Positions 22,330 to 34,317 of a stretch of DNA of 64,000 bases are shown here, in pieces. Position numbers and translations under genes: made by a program. Source of the DNA: Sesamum alatum (taxonomy: Eukaryota; Streptophyta; Magnoliopsida; Lamiales; Pedaliaceae); contig JACGWO010000004.1 of the NCBI GenBank assembly GCA_034509735.1, forward strand, positions 24,099,395-24,163,394, written 5' to 3'. Each line of letters begins with the position of its first letter. The stretch's first letter is position 1. The notes below the pieces were generated by a model, which worked only from the letters and a program-made list of their open reading frames with translations, did not search any database and had not been told where the DNA came from.

Positions 22330-22399
22330 AAAAAAAATTATTTTTGCAACGAACTATACAAATAAAATAAGAATTTGCATAAAATTTGAAGTATGATAA
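22330..22399 (+). repeat. Inverted dispersed repeat arm 1, part left of CACTA 1
   Basis: The text TTTGCA followed by AAATAAAATAAGAATTTGCA, up to the CACTA 1 edge, aligns with the complement of about 61075-61150. With 31530-33650 it forms one arm interrupted by CACTA 1. Confidence 0.6.
22397..22399 (+). repeat. CACTA 1 target duplication, left
   Basis: TAA, matching 31521-31523. CACTA elements duplicate 3 bp. Confidence 0.7.
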
Positions 22400-22429
22400 A
22401 ACTACAAAAAAATTCTGGAATTGCAGCGG

Positions 22430-23115
22430 ATGTAGGAACGGTTTTTTTTTTTTTTTTTTTTCGTTTGGAATGGTAAAGAGATTACTGGATGATTTTGGAC
22501 CTCGAGTAGGAACGGTTATGGAACGGTCAGCCTTCCGTTGAAACTAGAGGCGTTCCTAACATCTATGAACGGTTCCGCCTTGACCGTTCCTCTATTGGAA
22601 CTGTTTTTGGCGTACAATGTAGAAACTGTTCCTAATTAGCTTTGTGTGTATGAATATATAATTTGTGTATTTTGAAACACGTTGTTAATATTTGGAACGG
22701 TCACATGTAACGTAAATCACGTAAATTGGAACGGTCGTCGGGATACGCATTGCATCGAACCGAATATATTGGAGATACATTTCTGCACTGATTCTGGAAT
22801 ACAAATTGAAACGGCGCACTATAAGTTTGGGGATAGATTTTGGAGCGGCCGCTGGAACACACGTAGACCTGCTTTGCTAAGGAACGTAGGAACGGATTTG
22901 TAATCTTTATTTGGAATACGTTTTTGGACCGATTTTAGGTATTCGATTAAGAACGCTAACTATATGACGAAATCATTGAATTTGAACTAATTTTAGGAAC
23001 GGTCTGCCCCTAATTTGAAATTCTTTTTTATACGGTTTTAGGAACGGTGGGCTCATTAAACCAGTAACAAGTTGGAACGGTTACGTCGATTTTTATGAGA
23101 TCCTTGACCGTCTAA
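22430..23115. repeat. CACTA 1 left subterminal repeat array
   Basis: GGAACGGT and variants, in both orientations, occur many times. Such arrays are the binding sites for TNPA-type proteins in En/Spm elements. Confidence 0.8.
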
Positions 23116-23363
23116 AGGACTGTTCCTAAATAAATGAATCATTATTTTTTTATATAATAATAATTATTATTATTAATATTTTTGAATTTGGTTAAATAAT
23201 TATTATTTAAATACCAAAAAATGCATAATTTGAAAATAAAAACTATATAAAATAAAAATATTATCCAATTTAATTATAAAAAATTTTAAAAAAAAATCCT
23301 AAATCTACACCCCACACCCCTCGTCCTGGTCCATATCGTCATCGTCTGGAGGGGGGGTGTCTG

Positions 23364-23731
23364 TCAGAAGCCGTGACGGGCCAGCGGCGGAGTTGTTGGT
23401 CGTTGGTCTGCAGGGTCTTCATCATACCCATCATATCGACCATCATCTCCTCCAGCCGGACCATGCCGATCCTCGAAGTTCGACGCTAGCGGTGGCGGTA
23501 GCGGTTGCGGTGGCAGTGGTGATGGTGAGGTAAAGGTCTGGCTAAGCCCGTGCGCCTCAGAACCAAGACCAAATATCCGGCCCTTGTTCTTGCCCTCGAC
23601 TACAGCTAGCCATAACTCTTGCTCGGTCTGCGCCACCAAGCCCTCCGATTTGGCCGGACGATCCCCAGGATCGGCCGTGGCCTGAGACTGGTGATCCTCC
23701 AACAACTTCTTGTCTCCTGCAAAAATAGTAA

Positions 23732-23793
<62 letters not shown>

Positions 23794-24944
23794 TATTATT
23801 TCCAAAAATTATAAGAAAATAAATTTGAAAATGTAATTCCAAGCTTACCGCCACCTCCGCTGCCCTCGGGCCGCTCCAGCCGCCGTCGGCCTTCTTCTTG
23901 TAGCATCTGGAGAATAACTCCATCTACTTGACTAGCCGATCGAGCTGCGTCTCCTGTAAAAAGAAAGGAACAGTTAATACAATTTTAATTTAATAATGAT
24001 GAATACTTTTATAAAAATAAAATTTCTTATCATCTTCCTCTTGTACATCCCGATGGAGGCAGAACCCCCACGATACATAGTAGAGGATGCGGCTGGGTTG
24101 GTGCACCGGTTGGCCTTATTCTTGGCGCACACGTCTTTAAACTCCTTGATGTCCCAGTACAGCAGGAGTTGTCGCCAGACTTCGTTCGCCCGCCAAAGAG
24201 GCTTTACCACAGACTGTCTGGCGAGGACGAACTTCTTGCGGAGGAACTTCCCTGCAAACATATGGAAAATCTTGAACATGGACTCGTCATCACAGTCCCA
24301 CCAGTACATGATCTGTAAAGAAAAAATTGTTAAAATACTTAATATAAAAATTCAATTGATACCGTTAAACTGAAATTAAAGTATGTTACCTTCAGGATCT
24401 CAAACCAGAAATGTTGGTGCTCTAGCGGCACCTGGCGCAAACAGCCCCATGGGTGGGGATAGTGTCATCGCACCACCTCGTACATGCACTCGTGTATCTT
24501 CCGCTCAACCCTTAAATTATATAATAATTAGTGTGACATAAAAATGATAATTTAAATTATAAAAATATTTATATATATATATATACACACCTGGCGTCGG
24601 CGAGGGTGATATACTGGCGTGCAGATGGTGGGGGGAATAGAGGGGCAGGTGGGGGTGGTGCAGCCTATGGACGGGCTGGATCTACCGCCGGTGCGAGAGT
24701 AGATGGTCTGGCAGCATCTGGGACAGGTGCAGGAGTAGACGGATAGGCAACCGAATCTTGCACTGATGCGGCAGCTGGTTGCTCTAGCAGTGGTGGGGGG
24801 GGGGGGAGTCGGAATGCTGCTTCCCAGGTCCCCACCCTGGGAAGCAGCACCCGCTAGTAGTGTGGCTGCCGAGCCACGACCGCGGCCACGACTACAGCAG
24901 CGAGCACGGCCACCTCTTCGAGGAGGGAAATCCCGATCAGACAT
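23364..24944 (-). pseudogene. TNPA/Transposase_24-like gene remnant of CACTA 1
   Basis: It starts MSDRDFPPRRGGRARC at 24944 with a Gly/Arg-rich and then Pro-rich region that shifts frame near 24840. A segment around 24400-24520 (PHPWGCLRQVPLEHQHFWFE) contains an in-frame stop. 24309-23974 gives MYWWDCDDESMFKIFH, then KNKANRC and MYRGGSAS, the conserved core of plant Ptta/En/Spm proteins. 23700-23364 gives the C-terminal ELWLAVVEGKNKGRIFGLGS block. Introns separate the pieces (for example GTAACATAC near 24390). The encoded type of protein binds subterminal repeats; this copy is broken. Confidence 0.78.
23727..23797. repeat. (ATT)n microsatellite
   Basis: About 22 uninterrupted ATT units, with one imperfect unit near the end. 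It lies in an intron of the TNPA-like gene. Confidence 0.95.
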
Positions 24945-25756
24945 GATCTACAATTTTTTTTAAAAGTATTAGTGATATGAATTTTTAAAAAAATATAAGT
25001 ATAATTTGTTTTAATAATGATAAATTTCTAAATTTTGAAAATGACAATGTAAAGTAAGACCCAAAATTCTTACTAAGTCCCAAAATTAATCTAATAAATG
25101 GATACTAACTCCCAAAATTTTATGAAATTTTCCCTACAATGTATCCTAAATCCCGAAATTCTTTCCTAAAATGTATCCTAAATTTTACATTTATTTCCTA
25201 AAATTGCACTAAAATCCTTCTATTTTCCTATATACTTATACTAAATTCGAAATTCTTCAGAAAAATATAATTTATATTATAATAATTAGTACGAATATTT
25301 TCCTATATCCTTACAAAATATTATATGTAATTTCACATGAATTCCAAAAAATTCACAGAAATTTCAGAAAATGACAGAAAATTTTTGAAAATACAGAATG
25401 TACAAGATTTTTTTTTACAGAAAATTACAGAAAATTTTGAAAAAATAAAAATTATAAAAAAATTGAAAAATTACAAAATTTATAGTTTTATTTTCAGAAA
25501 AATAACAGATTTTTTAGGTTTTTTTTTTCAGAAAATTACAGAAAATTGCAGAAAATTTTCAAAAATTACATAAAATTACAGAAAAGTTTTAAAAATTACA
25601 GAATTTACAGTTTTATTTTTAGAAAAAATTACAGAATTTTTTTTTTCAAGAAAATACATGAAATTTATTATATAATTTCACCAAATTGCAGAATTATCTT
25701 ATATTCGAAATAATTTACAGAATTTGCAGGAAAATTAGACATCAATATTTCTGTCA
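24945..25756. repeat. CACTA 1 internal AT-rich repeats
   Basis: Two local families: CCTAAAATGTATACTAAAT-like units (25060-25240) and CAGAAAATTACAGAAAATT-like units (25330-25740). Similar CTAAATCC units occur in CACTA 2 (52290-52500 and 57280-57340). Non-coding, upstream of the TNPA-like gene. Confidence 0.7.
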
Positions 25757-25765
25757 TTAAAATAA
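25757..25765 (+). repeat. Target duplication of nested MITE, left
   Basis: TTAAAATAA, identical to 27046-27054. Confidence 0.88.
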
Positions 25766-27045
25766 GGGATAATTACATTTACACCCCTTCACCTATTGTC
25801 CATTTACACAAACCACCCCCGCCTTTTGAAAAATTACAGAAACCACCCCTGACAGCCTTTAAAACCCAAAAATACCCCTATTGACTTGGTCAAACTTTAA
25901 TATAAATTTTGAATGATAGAAATGCCCTTAGGGGTGCTTCTGTAATTACCAAAAGGTAGAGTGGGTGTCAATGTAATATTTATGAGGATGAGTAATATGA
26001 CCCCATATTTTTTTGTTATTTATATCAAACTTAAATTTAAGTTTAAATTATTTTATTAACTTTTATTTTATTGAACCTTTACATACATTACACCTTTTAA
26101 TAATTAAAATATTAAATTATTCAATTAATATATTACTAAAAATTAGTTACTAGGCTATAAATTTAAATTAAAATTATCACACTTGTATAAATTATTTTAG
26201 ATTCTTAAAATTCAAAGATTATTTATCCACTATGTTTATTTGTATTTAAATTTTACTATAATTAATAAATTATACATATATACATATTATAAAAAAATAT
26301 ATTTTTATATATATAATATCTATTTATATTTTTGTACATACATTTTTAGATAGCGGACGAAAGCGGAGGAGGACGAGTACGAGGACGGGCGAAAGCGGAC
26401 GAGGGGCTAGGCGCAGGCGGGGAGGTGACGAGGAGGGCGCAAGCGGGGCGGCAGGGGTGAGGGATAATTTTTAAAAAAATTAATAATTTAAAATATATTT
26501 TTAATAAATAAATTATTTATTTTACTAATTCTAATATGATTTATATAAAATTCATAAATTATTTTAAATGATAATATAGAGGATAAATAAATTTTTAAGT
26601 TTAATAATTTCAAATAAGTTATTCAAGTATGATAATATTTTCATTTAAACTTATACTAGTAACTAATTATATATATATATATATTATTGGAATAATTTAA
26701 TATCTTAATTATTAAAAACTGTTATTTTATATAGAGATTAAATTAAAAAAAATTAATAACATATTTTATTTAAGTTTAAGTTTGACATAAATAATAAAAA
26801 AATATATAGGGTCATATTACTCATTCTCATAAATATTACATTAACACCCCCTCTACCTTTTGGTAATTACAGAAACACCCTAAGGGCATTTTTGTCCTTC
26901 AAAAATTATATTAAAGTTTGACCAAGTTAATAGGGGTATTTTTGGGTTTGAAAGGCTGTCAGGGGTGGTTTCTGTAATTTTTTAAAAGGTAGGGGTGGTT
27001 TGTGTAAATGGACAATAGGTGAGGGGGTGTAAATGTAATTATCCC
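25766..27045. mobile_element. Long-TIR Mutator-type non-autonomous element nested in CACTA 1
   Basis: 1280 bp, flanked by perfect 9-bp TTAAAATAA. The TIRs are about 290 bp (25766-26055 and 26752-27045), beginning GGGATAATTACATTTACACC. No coding capacity. The centre holds a short GC-rich patch (26345-26460, GAAAGCGGACGAGG-type units) in otherwise AT-rich DNA. Confidence 0.9.
26345..26460. repeat. GC-rich core of the nested MITE
   Basis: Repeats of GCGGACGA, GAGGACGAG and GCGGGG stand out sharply from the AT-rich surroundings. This could be a captured gene fragment or an old minisatellite; no protein family is recognised. Confidence 0.6.
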
Positions 27046-27359
27046 TTAAAATAATATTGCAGAATATTATATAAAAAATTATAGAAATTAACATTAATAT
27101 TGCAGAAATATTATAGAAAATGCCCTAAAAAATTATAGAAATTGCCCTAAAAATTAAAGAAAACAAATCCTCTAACATTACAAAAATTACAGAAAATGCC
27201 CTAGAAATTACAATAATTTCAAAAATTATAGAAAATGCCCAAACATGCACTAGTATTGTAGAAATTTCAGAAGCATGGCTATAATATTACAGAAATTTCA
27301 TAAACATGGAAAATCACAAAAAACAAAAAAAAAATGTGCAAGGGTTTTCTAAAACCCTA

Positions 27360-27500
27360 CTTGGTAGGTGGCGGCGGTGGATGGCGACGGGGGATGGTGG
27401 TGACTGGGGGATGGTGGCGACGGTGGATGGAGGGGACGGATGGCGATGGGGGATGGTGTCGACTGGCGGATGTTGGCGGCGGTGAATGGTGGTGGCTGGT
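27360..27500. repeat. GGATGG(T/C)GG-type minisatellite
   Basis: Repeated GGCGGTGGATGG / GGGGGATGGTGG units followed by a GA-rich tract to 27565. Confidence 0.7.
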
Positions 27501-27614
27501 ATAGAGAGAGACAGAAAGAGAGAGTTAGAGATTGAGTGAGAGGGTTAGAGAGAGATTGATAGGGAGAGTGAGAGCAGAAATGGGGAAAAATCTGTCAAGT
27601 GTTGTATTTATATA

Positions 27615-27870
27615 AAAAATTTGGAACGATCGTTTTTTTGACTTAACCGTTTCTATGCCCGGTCCTAATGGGAAAAACAACGTCATTTTGATATTAAAAC
27701 GACGACATTTATATGGCATTTAACTGAATGTGTATTTCATAGGAACGGTCCGTTAATAGCCAAAGTGTTACTATAACCGTAAATACAAAACAACGTCGTT
27801 TGCAGACTTGTAAATTATGACCGTTCGTATTCCCATTGGTGACCGTTTCTGTATGTATTGCAATTTTTTT
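27615..27870. repeat. Internal array of CACTA subterminal-like motifs
   Basis: GGAACG, AACGGTC and GACCGTT motifs recur here, in the middle of CACTA 1 and far from either end, ending in a T-run near 27865. It may mark the end of an older or fused CACTA copy. Confidence 0.5.
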
Positions 27871-27874
27871 TTTT

Positions 27875-29735
27875 ATCTTCTTAGATAATAAATATAAATT
27901 AAGAAAAAAAACATTTCAAACACGTGTATGATCAAAGAAAGGTATACAATTGGTCGTTTAAAGAATTTGAAAATATGTCGTAATTATATAAATACTAACA
28001 GCCGCCGCACGCAGTCCCTGCGCGCATAAATTTTTAAATGTAAATCAAGAAAAACATAATATTTATTCTGATCATAAATAAAATTAAATTACACATTTTT
28101 AATTTGATAATTTGATTACACATAATTTTCATGCCCATAAATTCTCTAACCTAATACAACTAATTTTTATACACATAAAATGAAATTGTACATTTCTTAT
28201 GAATGCACGTGATTTGCGTACTTGTAAATTCTTTAATTCTAAGATATCCAAAATATCGCCATAACCATCGGAGTATAAGATTTAATATAAAAGAACGAAA
28301 AACACAACTTGATATTGTTCAATATAAATGCACTAAAAAGTTCAAAACAAAAGAATAAAAATAAGTATATATGCACATAGACTCTTTTGGTCTTGGTGCT
28401 TGAGAATCCTGATAATAGAAATCTCCATAACTGCAATTCAGAAAGAGGAATTTAGTACTTCTCTTCATGGATAAATACCAAAAAGAAAAAAAAGAAGAAG
28501 AAGAAGAAAAAAGAAAGTTGAAAGAGAAGAATGATCTCTATTAAAACTTGTGCAATGACAAATAATATTTCCTTTAACTAATCGTAAACTGCAATTAATT
28601 TCACTTGATGAGAAAGGGAATATTATTGTGTTCATGTGTTGCAGTAATGAGTAGAAAATTTTGAGATAAATTGGATCATTTCTTTCTTGCGTGGAATATT
28701 AGGGTGCTCCGCATTTATTAAGTGACAACTGACATTGTTTATCAAGTTTTCCCAACACTCTATATTGTGTAAAAACAATGCCCCAATTTGAAATGGAAGC
28801 TTTAAAAGTAAATATTTCACAGGTCAAAGCCAATATATGTTCTGTCAAGTATAACCCTTAATCTAGCATTCATATAGCAGTAATCCTATGACTTATATTA
28901 CTCCGAAAATTCATGCCCTTTCTGATTTTCTGTGCACTCCACATGTATGAGGTTATATAATGTATTTGTATTTAAGAAACTTCCTGCTACACTGTACACA
29001 GAAACACATAAATTTCAGTTTATTCAATAACCCAACATTTCCTTCTCCAATGTAGCACAAATCAATTAAACTCAATACGAACACATGAAAGAAAAAAAAC
29101 AAAAGAAGTTTTGAAATCTACCAACCTCTCATAGAGTTATTTTAACGCCTACCACAAATCAACATGTTCCGAATCAACAAAACTGTAAAAGGAAGCAACA
29201 CCAAAGGAACTCTGGATTTTCACATAAAGAACATATATTTGATTTATATCATATGCAACATAATAACTCCAACTCGTATGAACACAAACACAAAAAAATT
29301 TCAAAGTTATATTATTATGGATTGTTGATAAACTCACAGAAAAAGGCTTTGCCTAAAGATTGACCAACTATTTGAGCTCCAATGTTATGCCAATAGCCAG
29401 CATAAGATATCTTGAAAAACAAATGAAGTAGATTATGTAAATCAACAAACACTTTTCACATCTCTTTCAAAACAAATGGAACGAAAATATTTTTAGTATT
29501 TCCCCACCTAAAAGCAATAGAGAACGTAGAGTTAACAGTGAAAGCTAGTTGCATTTTATATAATGAAGAAACATAGAAGAATATGTATACAACCTTGCAA
29601 TATTCAAATCCAAACTTAACTCTAGAGAATCTTCATTTTCTCCAAAATTATGTTCTTTCAATTGAATTCTTCAGTGTCTGCTACATCGAGAAGCTTTAGA
29701 GTTGTTCGATTGGCCATTCACGTGTAACTATTTCT
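27875..29735. other. Non-coding interior of CACTA 1
   Basis: AT-rich DNA with short purine tracts (28490-28515). No transposase homology seen; it appears where the rest of TNP2 would be expected. Confidence 0.4.
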
Positions 29736-29739
29736 CCAT

Positions 29740-30601
29740 GTACCATGTACCCAAGTCTAACATTACGGGGCTCAACCACAAAACTTGCAATATTCCAAAT
29801 CAATATCGTCCTTCCAGTACAACATGCAACCGTTTTTGCACACATCAATCTTTTGAACTGGTAAACTCAATTCTCTTATCAATTTCTCCGTATTGTAATA
29901 ATCGGCGAGGAAAGTGTGATCGCGGGGCATTACAGTATGCTCGGAAAAACCCCTTCGGCCTTGATATTGACCAAAGAAGCAATTGATGCCAACTGAGAGG
30001 TAGTGCAGTCGTTCCACAACGGTCCGCAGCACGAACTACATAAAAAAAAAAAAAAAAAAAGGTCTGACAAGCCAGACCCATAATCATAGGGCCCCAAATC
30101 GTAATATGAACTAGGACCCACATCAGAAGGACAATACCGAGTACCATCATCAGCCGGTCCCTCCTGGTTATACGAAGACCAGAAAGACGGCCCGGTGGCA
30201 TCGAATACCATCCTCTGTGCCCAATCTATCTGAGTCGCATCACCCCAATGCGAACTACCCTCCTCCTGAACTGGTGGCGTTTGCTGCTGCTGCATAGGGG
30301 GCGCTGTCAATGCTTCAAAGTATTCCTGCACCCTTTCCTCACCATGCGAAGTACAATTATAATACTCCGGCATAAACCTTTTCATACACAAGTCAAAAAT
30401 GTACCTTGTCCGGTGTTTTGAACCGTTCATTTTTGCACTTTCGGCAGGGACACCTAATCTTTTCCCCGTCCCTATATGCACGCTGAGACTGGGCCCATTC
30501 TAGAAATATTGTAACACCATCATCAAACTCCAGAATCACACCCAACACGTCTCGATCATACATCCATCTCCTCAACTATCTTAACATGATTGGTCCTGCG
30601 T
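29740..30601 (-). pseudogene. TNP2 transposase 5' part of CACTA 1
   Basis: On the minus strand, 30575-30393 encodes the Transposase-associated domain (WMYDRDVLG, FLEWAQSQRAYRDGEKIRCP, CRKCKNERF). A linker follows (30390-29935), then the start of the Transposase_21 region (29936-29772: MPRDHTFLADYYNTEKLIREL, VCKNGCMLYWKDD, LEYCKFCG). The gene then jumps across a deletion relative to CACTA 2 (missing the equivalent of about 58446-58684) and loses homology. An A-run near 30042-30060 disrupts the frame. The DDE core is absent. Confidence 0.82.
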
Positions 30602-30639
30602 ACACAAGCAATTCACAACAGTAATTAAATGACCAGAAC

Positions 30640-30641
<2 letters not shown>

Positions 30642-30673
<32 letters not shown>
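30642..30673. repeat. (AT)n microsatellite
   Basis: About 16 AT units. Confidence 0.95.
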
Positions 30674-30678
<5 letters not shown>

Positions 30679-30869
30679 CCATTAAACAATTTCAACTTCT
30701 TACCTGAGCAAAACACCTTTCAAGATCAATGCAAAATTTCATGCAGATAGTTGATATTTTTTATTTTACGTATAAAGAATCAAGAGAGGGAGTTAAAATA
30801 AATGAGTTTGAGAGTAATTATAAGAACAATTAAAATTAAGGGAGACATATATATTGAAAAATATTGGAA

Positions 30870-31500
30870 CGGGTATTGGAATAATATTTGGCACACTATA
30901 CTAGCAGTTGAAATATAGCCGTTACTCCATCATTAGGAACGGTCACTGGCACAGACATAAGAACGGTAAAGTTACCGTTGTAATATACCCGTTTGTGCAT
31001 TTTTTAAATGATCGTCGGCACACATAATCGTTTATGTAAACGGATCGTTCCTAATAGTAGCACATTTGGGAACGATTTTTGGAACCACCCTTGATTTCCT
31101 AAATACCCACAATTTAGAACGGTCATTGTATCACATTGTTCACTCAAGGCGTAAAAGGGTCTTATTTAGCGCTACATGTTGGAACAATCGTGCAAGTATT
31201 CCAAATAGACCCGAGCTTTGGAACACGTTTAGGAGCAGTCCCTTTTCCTGGTCAAATAACCGTTCCAATTTCCACATATGTATTCCAAATGGAATACCAA
31301 AATATATCCGGTCCCTTTTTGGAACGATAATGGGTTTACATATTGGCACACATATGTTGGCACACAAATAGGAACGGTAAAGTCGTTCCTACACGTTCTG
31401 ACTCAGATTAATACGAAAGTGACGTTAGCAATGGGTTACCGTTCCACAACAGTTCCAGTTACCATTCCTATTTGGAACGGTCATATTAAACTGTCCCAAT
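30870..31500. repeat. CACTA 1 right subterminal repeat array
   Basis: GGAACGGTC, GGAACGAT and complements recur every 20-40 bp up to the terminal GTAGTG. Confidence 0.8.
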
Positions 31501-31529
31501 GATGGCATTTTTTTGTAGTGTAAAAAAAT

Positions 31530-33650
31530 ATATTAATTTGAGTGAGACATTTTGAGAATGCACGTGAAATGTTAAAATTTTTTAAGTTAGACATGTGAAA
31601 TGCTTCTAATTATATGAAGACCAAAATTTTTGACAAATTTAAATTCTATAACATGGCGATTAGAATTAATAAACTATGAATGCTAACAACATAATTTATA
31701 ATTATAAGTAAGTTATGATTATTATAAGTTTCATTTTCCATGATTTTCACATATGGGGTGTATTATTAATATGAATAATAATTGATATTTGGATATATAG
31801 ATGGTAAATTCAACTTAATATTTCTACCAAGCATAGCGAAATTATTGTTTTATTATTGTTCAAGTTATGTAAAAAGAAGTTCACATAATAATTTTCTCAA
31901 AATGATTAATGTAACCTTTTCTTGTTCTTAGGACTTAAGAATGAAAAGAAAAACAAAAGTAATGTAGAAACACAATGTTAGTTCTGTTATTTATTGAATA
32001 TAATAATTTAAAAAAAATAAAAAATAAACTAAAGTATTCAATGTATTGCATGCAAATATATTTATAGGTGTGTACTGTAAAAACTATAAAAATGCACAAA
32101 CAGAGAATAAAAATTTAATATTGTTCTAAAGTCTAATTTCTCGTACTTATGATAGGAGATATTTAGCAAAAGAAACTTTTGACATGCCAAAAATATTAAT
32201 CACTAAAAAAGTAAATATTATTAATTAGAAGATAAAACAAAATCATATATAAGATATAATTTTAACTGAAAGTTACAAAAAGAAAATATTAGGTATGTCA
32301 ATAATATAAATCAATCTATCATTACGTACAACCAATTATATAATCAAAATAATAATTTTTGCTACCATTATCCTAAAATTGAGCAATCTAATTTAAGAAC
32401 GTAAGTACAAACCCAATGAAATATAAGATGAACTTTTAATGTAGAAAGTTTTAACAATATATCAATTAAAGCTTGATAAAACTATGAGAATATATGTAAT
32501 ATTGTTGAGATTCTTATCAAACTTTTAATAAGTACGTATCTTCTTGTTCTTCAAGAATATGTCATATGTATAAATTTATATTTCTTATTTTTTTTTTTCA
32601 AAATATATTTGCCTCTCTATAAGATTTATACTAGAATATTTCTGTTTCATGATATCTTATCTTTTGCATCCTAATACGTCTTGTATATCGCATAAATAAT
32701 ATTAAGGATAATGAATCTAAATGTTTTAATAATTAAACTTGATCTTAAATAACATATTAACTTTATCTGCTATTATAAAGCCAATCAAAATAATCATGAG
32801 CATGCTATTAATTTAAAGTTGACTTTTATCTTTATAAGTCATATTTTTTTCAAGTTAATGTCATGGAAGTGACAATTTTTATGGAAATTGACTATTGTAG
32901 GTTTTTGATATTTTTATAATAGAAAACCTTAATGATTCTATTCTATTTCATAGTTGTAATTAAAACAATTCTTTTCTACTTACTTGATGAATGATAAATT
33001 TGTTTTTTCACTTTATTTTGTTTTTGAACATTTGTTAAAACTGTAATTTTATGTTAATTTTTTATTTTTTATTACATCTAAATAATTTTAAAATATTCCA
33101 TTGAAGGTATTAAATAGTATGTCTCAGTTGAGGAGCTTCGGGTATCTTTGTTTCAATGTTTGAAAAATTATACATGTATAAAAACTAAAAGTCATAGGTG
33201 ATGTTCTAAACGCAATACACGAACTTGAATAGGTGACCTAATCATGAGATGATCACTTGCAATCAAAATCATGTCATAAAAAACTTCAATATCTCTTTTA
33301 GGGATATTACTAATATGTTGTAATATATTACAACTTTTCGGTAGAGTTTTCTAAATATGTTAAAATGCACCTTAAGGATAAAAGAACGTGCCTCTATTAT
33401 CTCCTATTGATATTGTATTATGTGTACATGCATTTACTTTCTATAAAAAAAAAAGTATCATTAAAAGATCTCTTTGCAAAACTTATACCATATTCTTGTC
33501 GATAGTCAATTAATAAATTAATAAGACACTCACAAAAAAAAAACTTTAAATAATATAATTTCTCATTCTAATTCTTCTGTAATTTATGTGGTGCTTGTTT
33601 TAATATTATTTTGGACCTTATATCTTAAAAAATTATCACTACTTAAAACA
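31530..33650 (+). repeat. Inverted dispersed repeat arm 1, main part
   Basis: Aligns with the complement of 60021-61020. Shared landmarks are GTGAAATGCTTCTAATTAT, GACAAATTTAAATTCTATAA, AATAAACTATGAATGCTAA, CTCGTACTTATGATAG, TTTTGACATGCC, CTCCTATTG.TATTG and TTCTTGTCGAT. About 1.1 kb (32306-33380) is present only in this arm. No coding region. Confidence 0.8.
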
Positions 33651-33885
33651 TAACTCGAAAAGAAAATGCATAATCGATAGAATTCACTTCTCTTATTTTT
33701 TCTAATTTTCTCCTTAAATATCATGATTCCAAAATTAAATTAGAAAGAAAAATTATTTCAAAATTATTTACTCCATTATGATACATTTATTTTTTTTAAT
33801 TTTTTTATTTAACTATAGTATGAAAATTAAATGGGTAATAGAACTCAAAAAGAAAATACCCAGATATTGGTGAGTTTGCATAAGC

Positions 33886-33894
33886 ACGAAGTAG
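33886..33894 (+). repeat. MITE target duplication, left
   Basis: ACGAAGTAG, identical to 34309-34317. Confidence 0.9.
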
Positions 33895-34308
33895 GGGGGG
33901 GGGGATAACACTTTTCATCTCATAACTTAGGGCCTTTACACTTTTGGTTCCACTGGATACGAGATTCTCACTTTTGGTCCTATAACTTTCAAAACGTAGC
34001 ACTTTCGATCCCATGACACTTTTCGTTAGATACTTAACGGAAAGTGCCACGTGGCCGTTAAGTGCATGAGACCAAAAGTGTTACTTTTTGAAAGTTATGG
34101 GACCAAAAGTGAGAATCTTATAACATATGGGGACCAAAAGTGTAAAGGTTCAAACAGCCACGTGCTAAGCACTTGGCGTTTTTCGTTAAAAAACTTAACA
34201 GAAAGTGGGAAGACCCTAAGTTACAGGACGAAAAGTAAAATCCCGTAATCAATAGGTACAAAAGTGGGAAGACCCTAAGTTACAAGACGAAAAATGTTAT
34301 TTCCCCCA
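33895..34308. mobile_element. Palindromic Mutator-type MITE
   Basis: 414 bp, flanked by perfect 9-bp ACGAAGTAG. The arms are inverted copies (CACTTTTGGTCC / GGACCAAAAGTG, TGCCACGTGGCCGTTAAGTG in the centre). The right arm has an extra internal duplication (GTGGGAAGACCCTAAGTTAC occurs twice). No protein. Confidence 0.9.
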
Positions 34309-34317
34309 CGAAGTAGT

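Larger units (their letters stand above)
22400..31520. mobile_element. CACTA (En/Spm) element 1, defective
   Basis: Left end AACTACAAAAAAATT (first base changed from C) and right end ATTTTTTTGTAGTG, with 3-bp TAA on both sides. GGAACGGTC-type motifs crowd both termini (22430-23110 and 30870-31500). Minus-strand remnants of both transposon genes are present: a TNPA/Transposase_24-like gene (24944-23364) and only the start of TNP2 (30601-29770). A Mutator MITE (25766-27045) is nested inside. It cannot encode an intact transposase. Confidence 0.85.

Noticed and set aside
23557..23923. Open frames with poly-Ile, poly-Asn or poly-Leu
   Set aside because: They translate an (ATT)n microsatellite in an intron of a dead transposon gene.
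33805..34248. Two open frames repeating TKS and SYGTKSEN
   Set aside because: They are translations of the two arms of a palindromic MITE.
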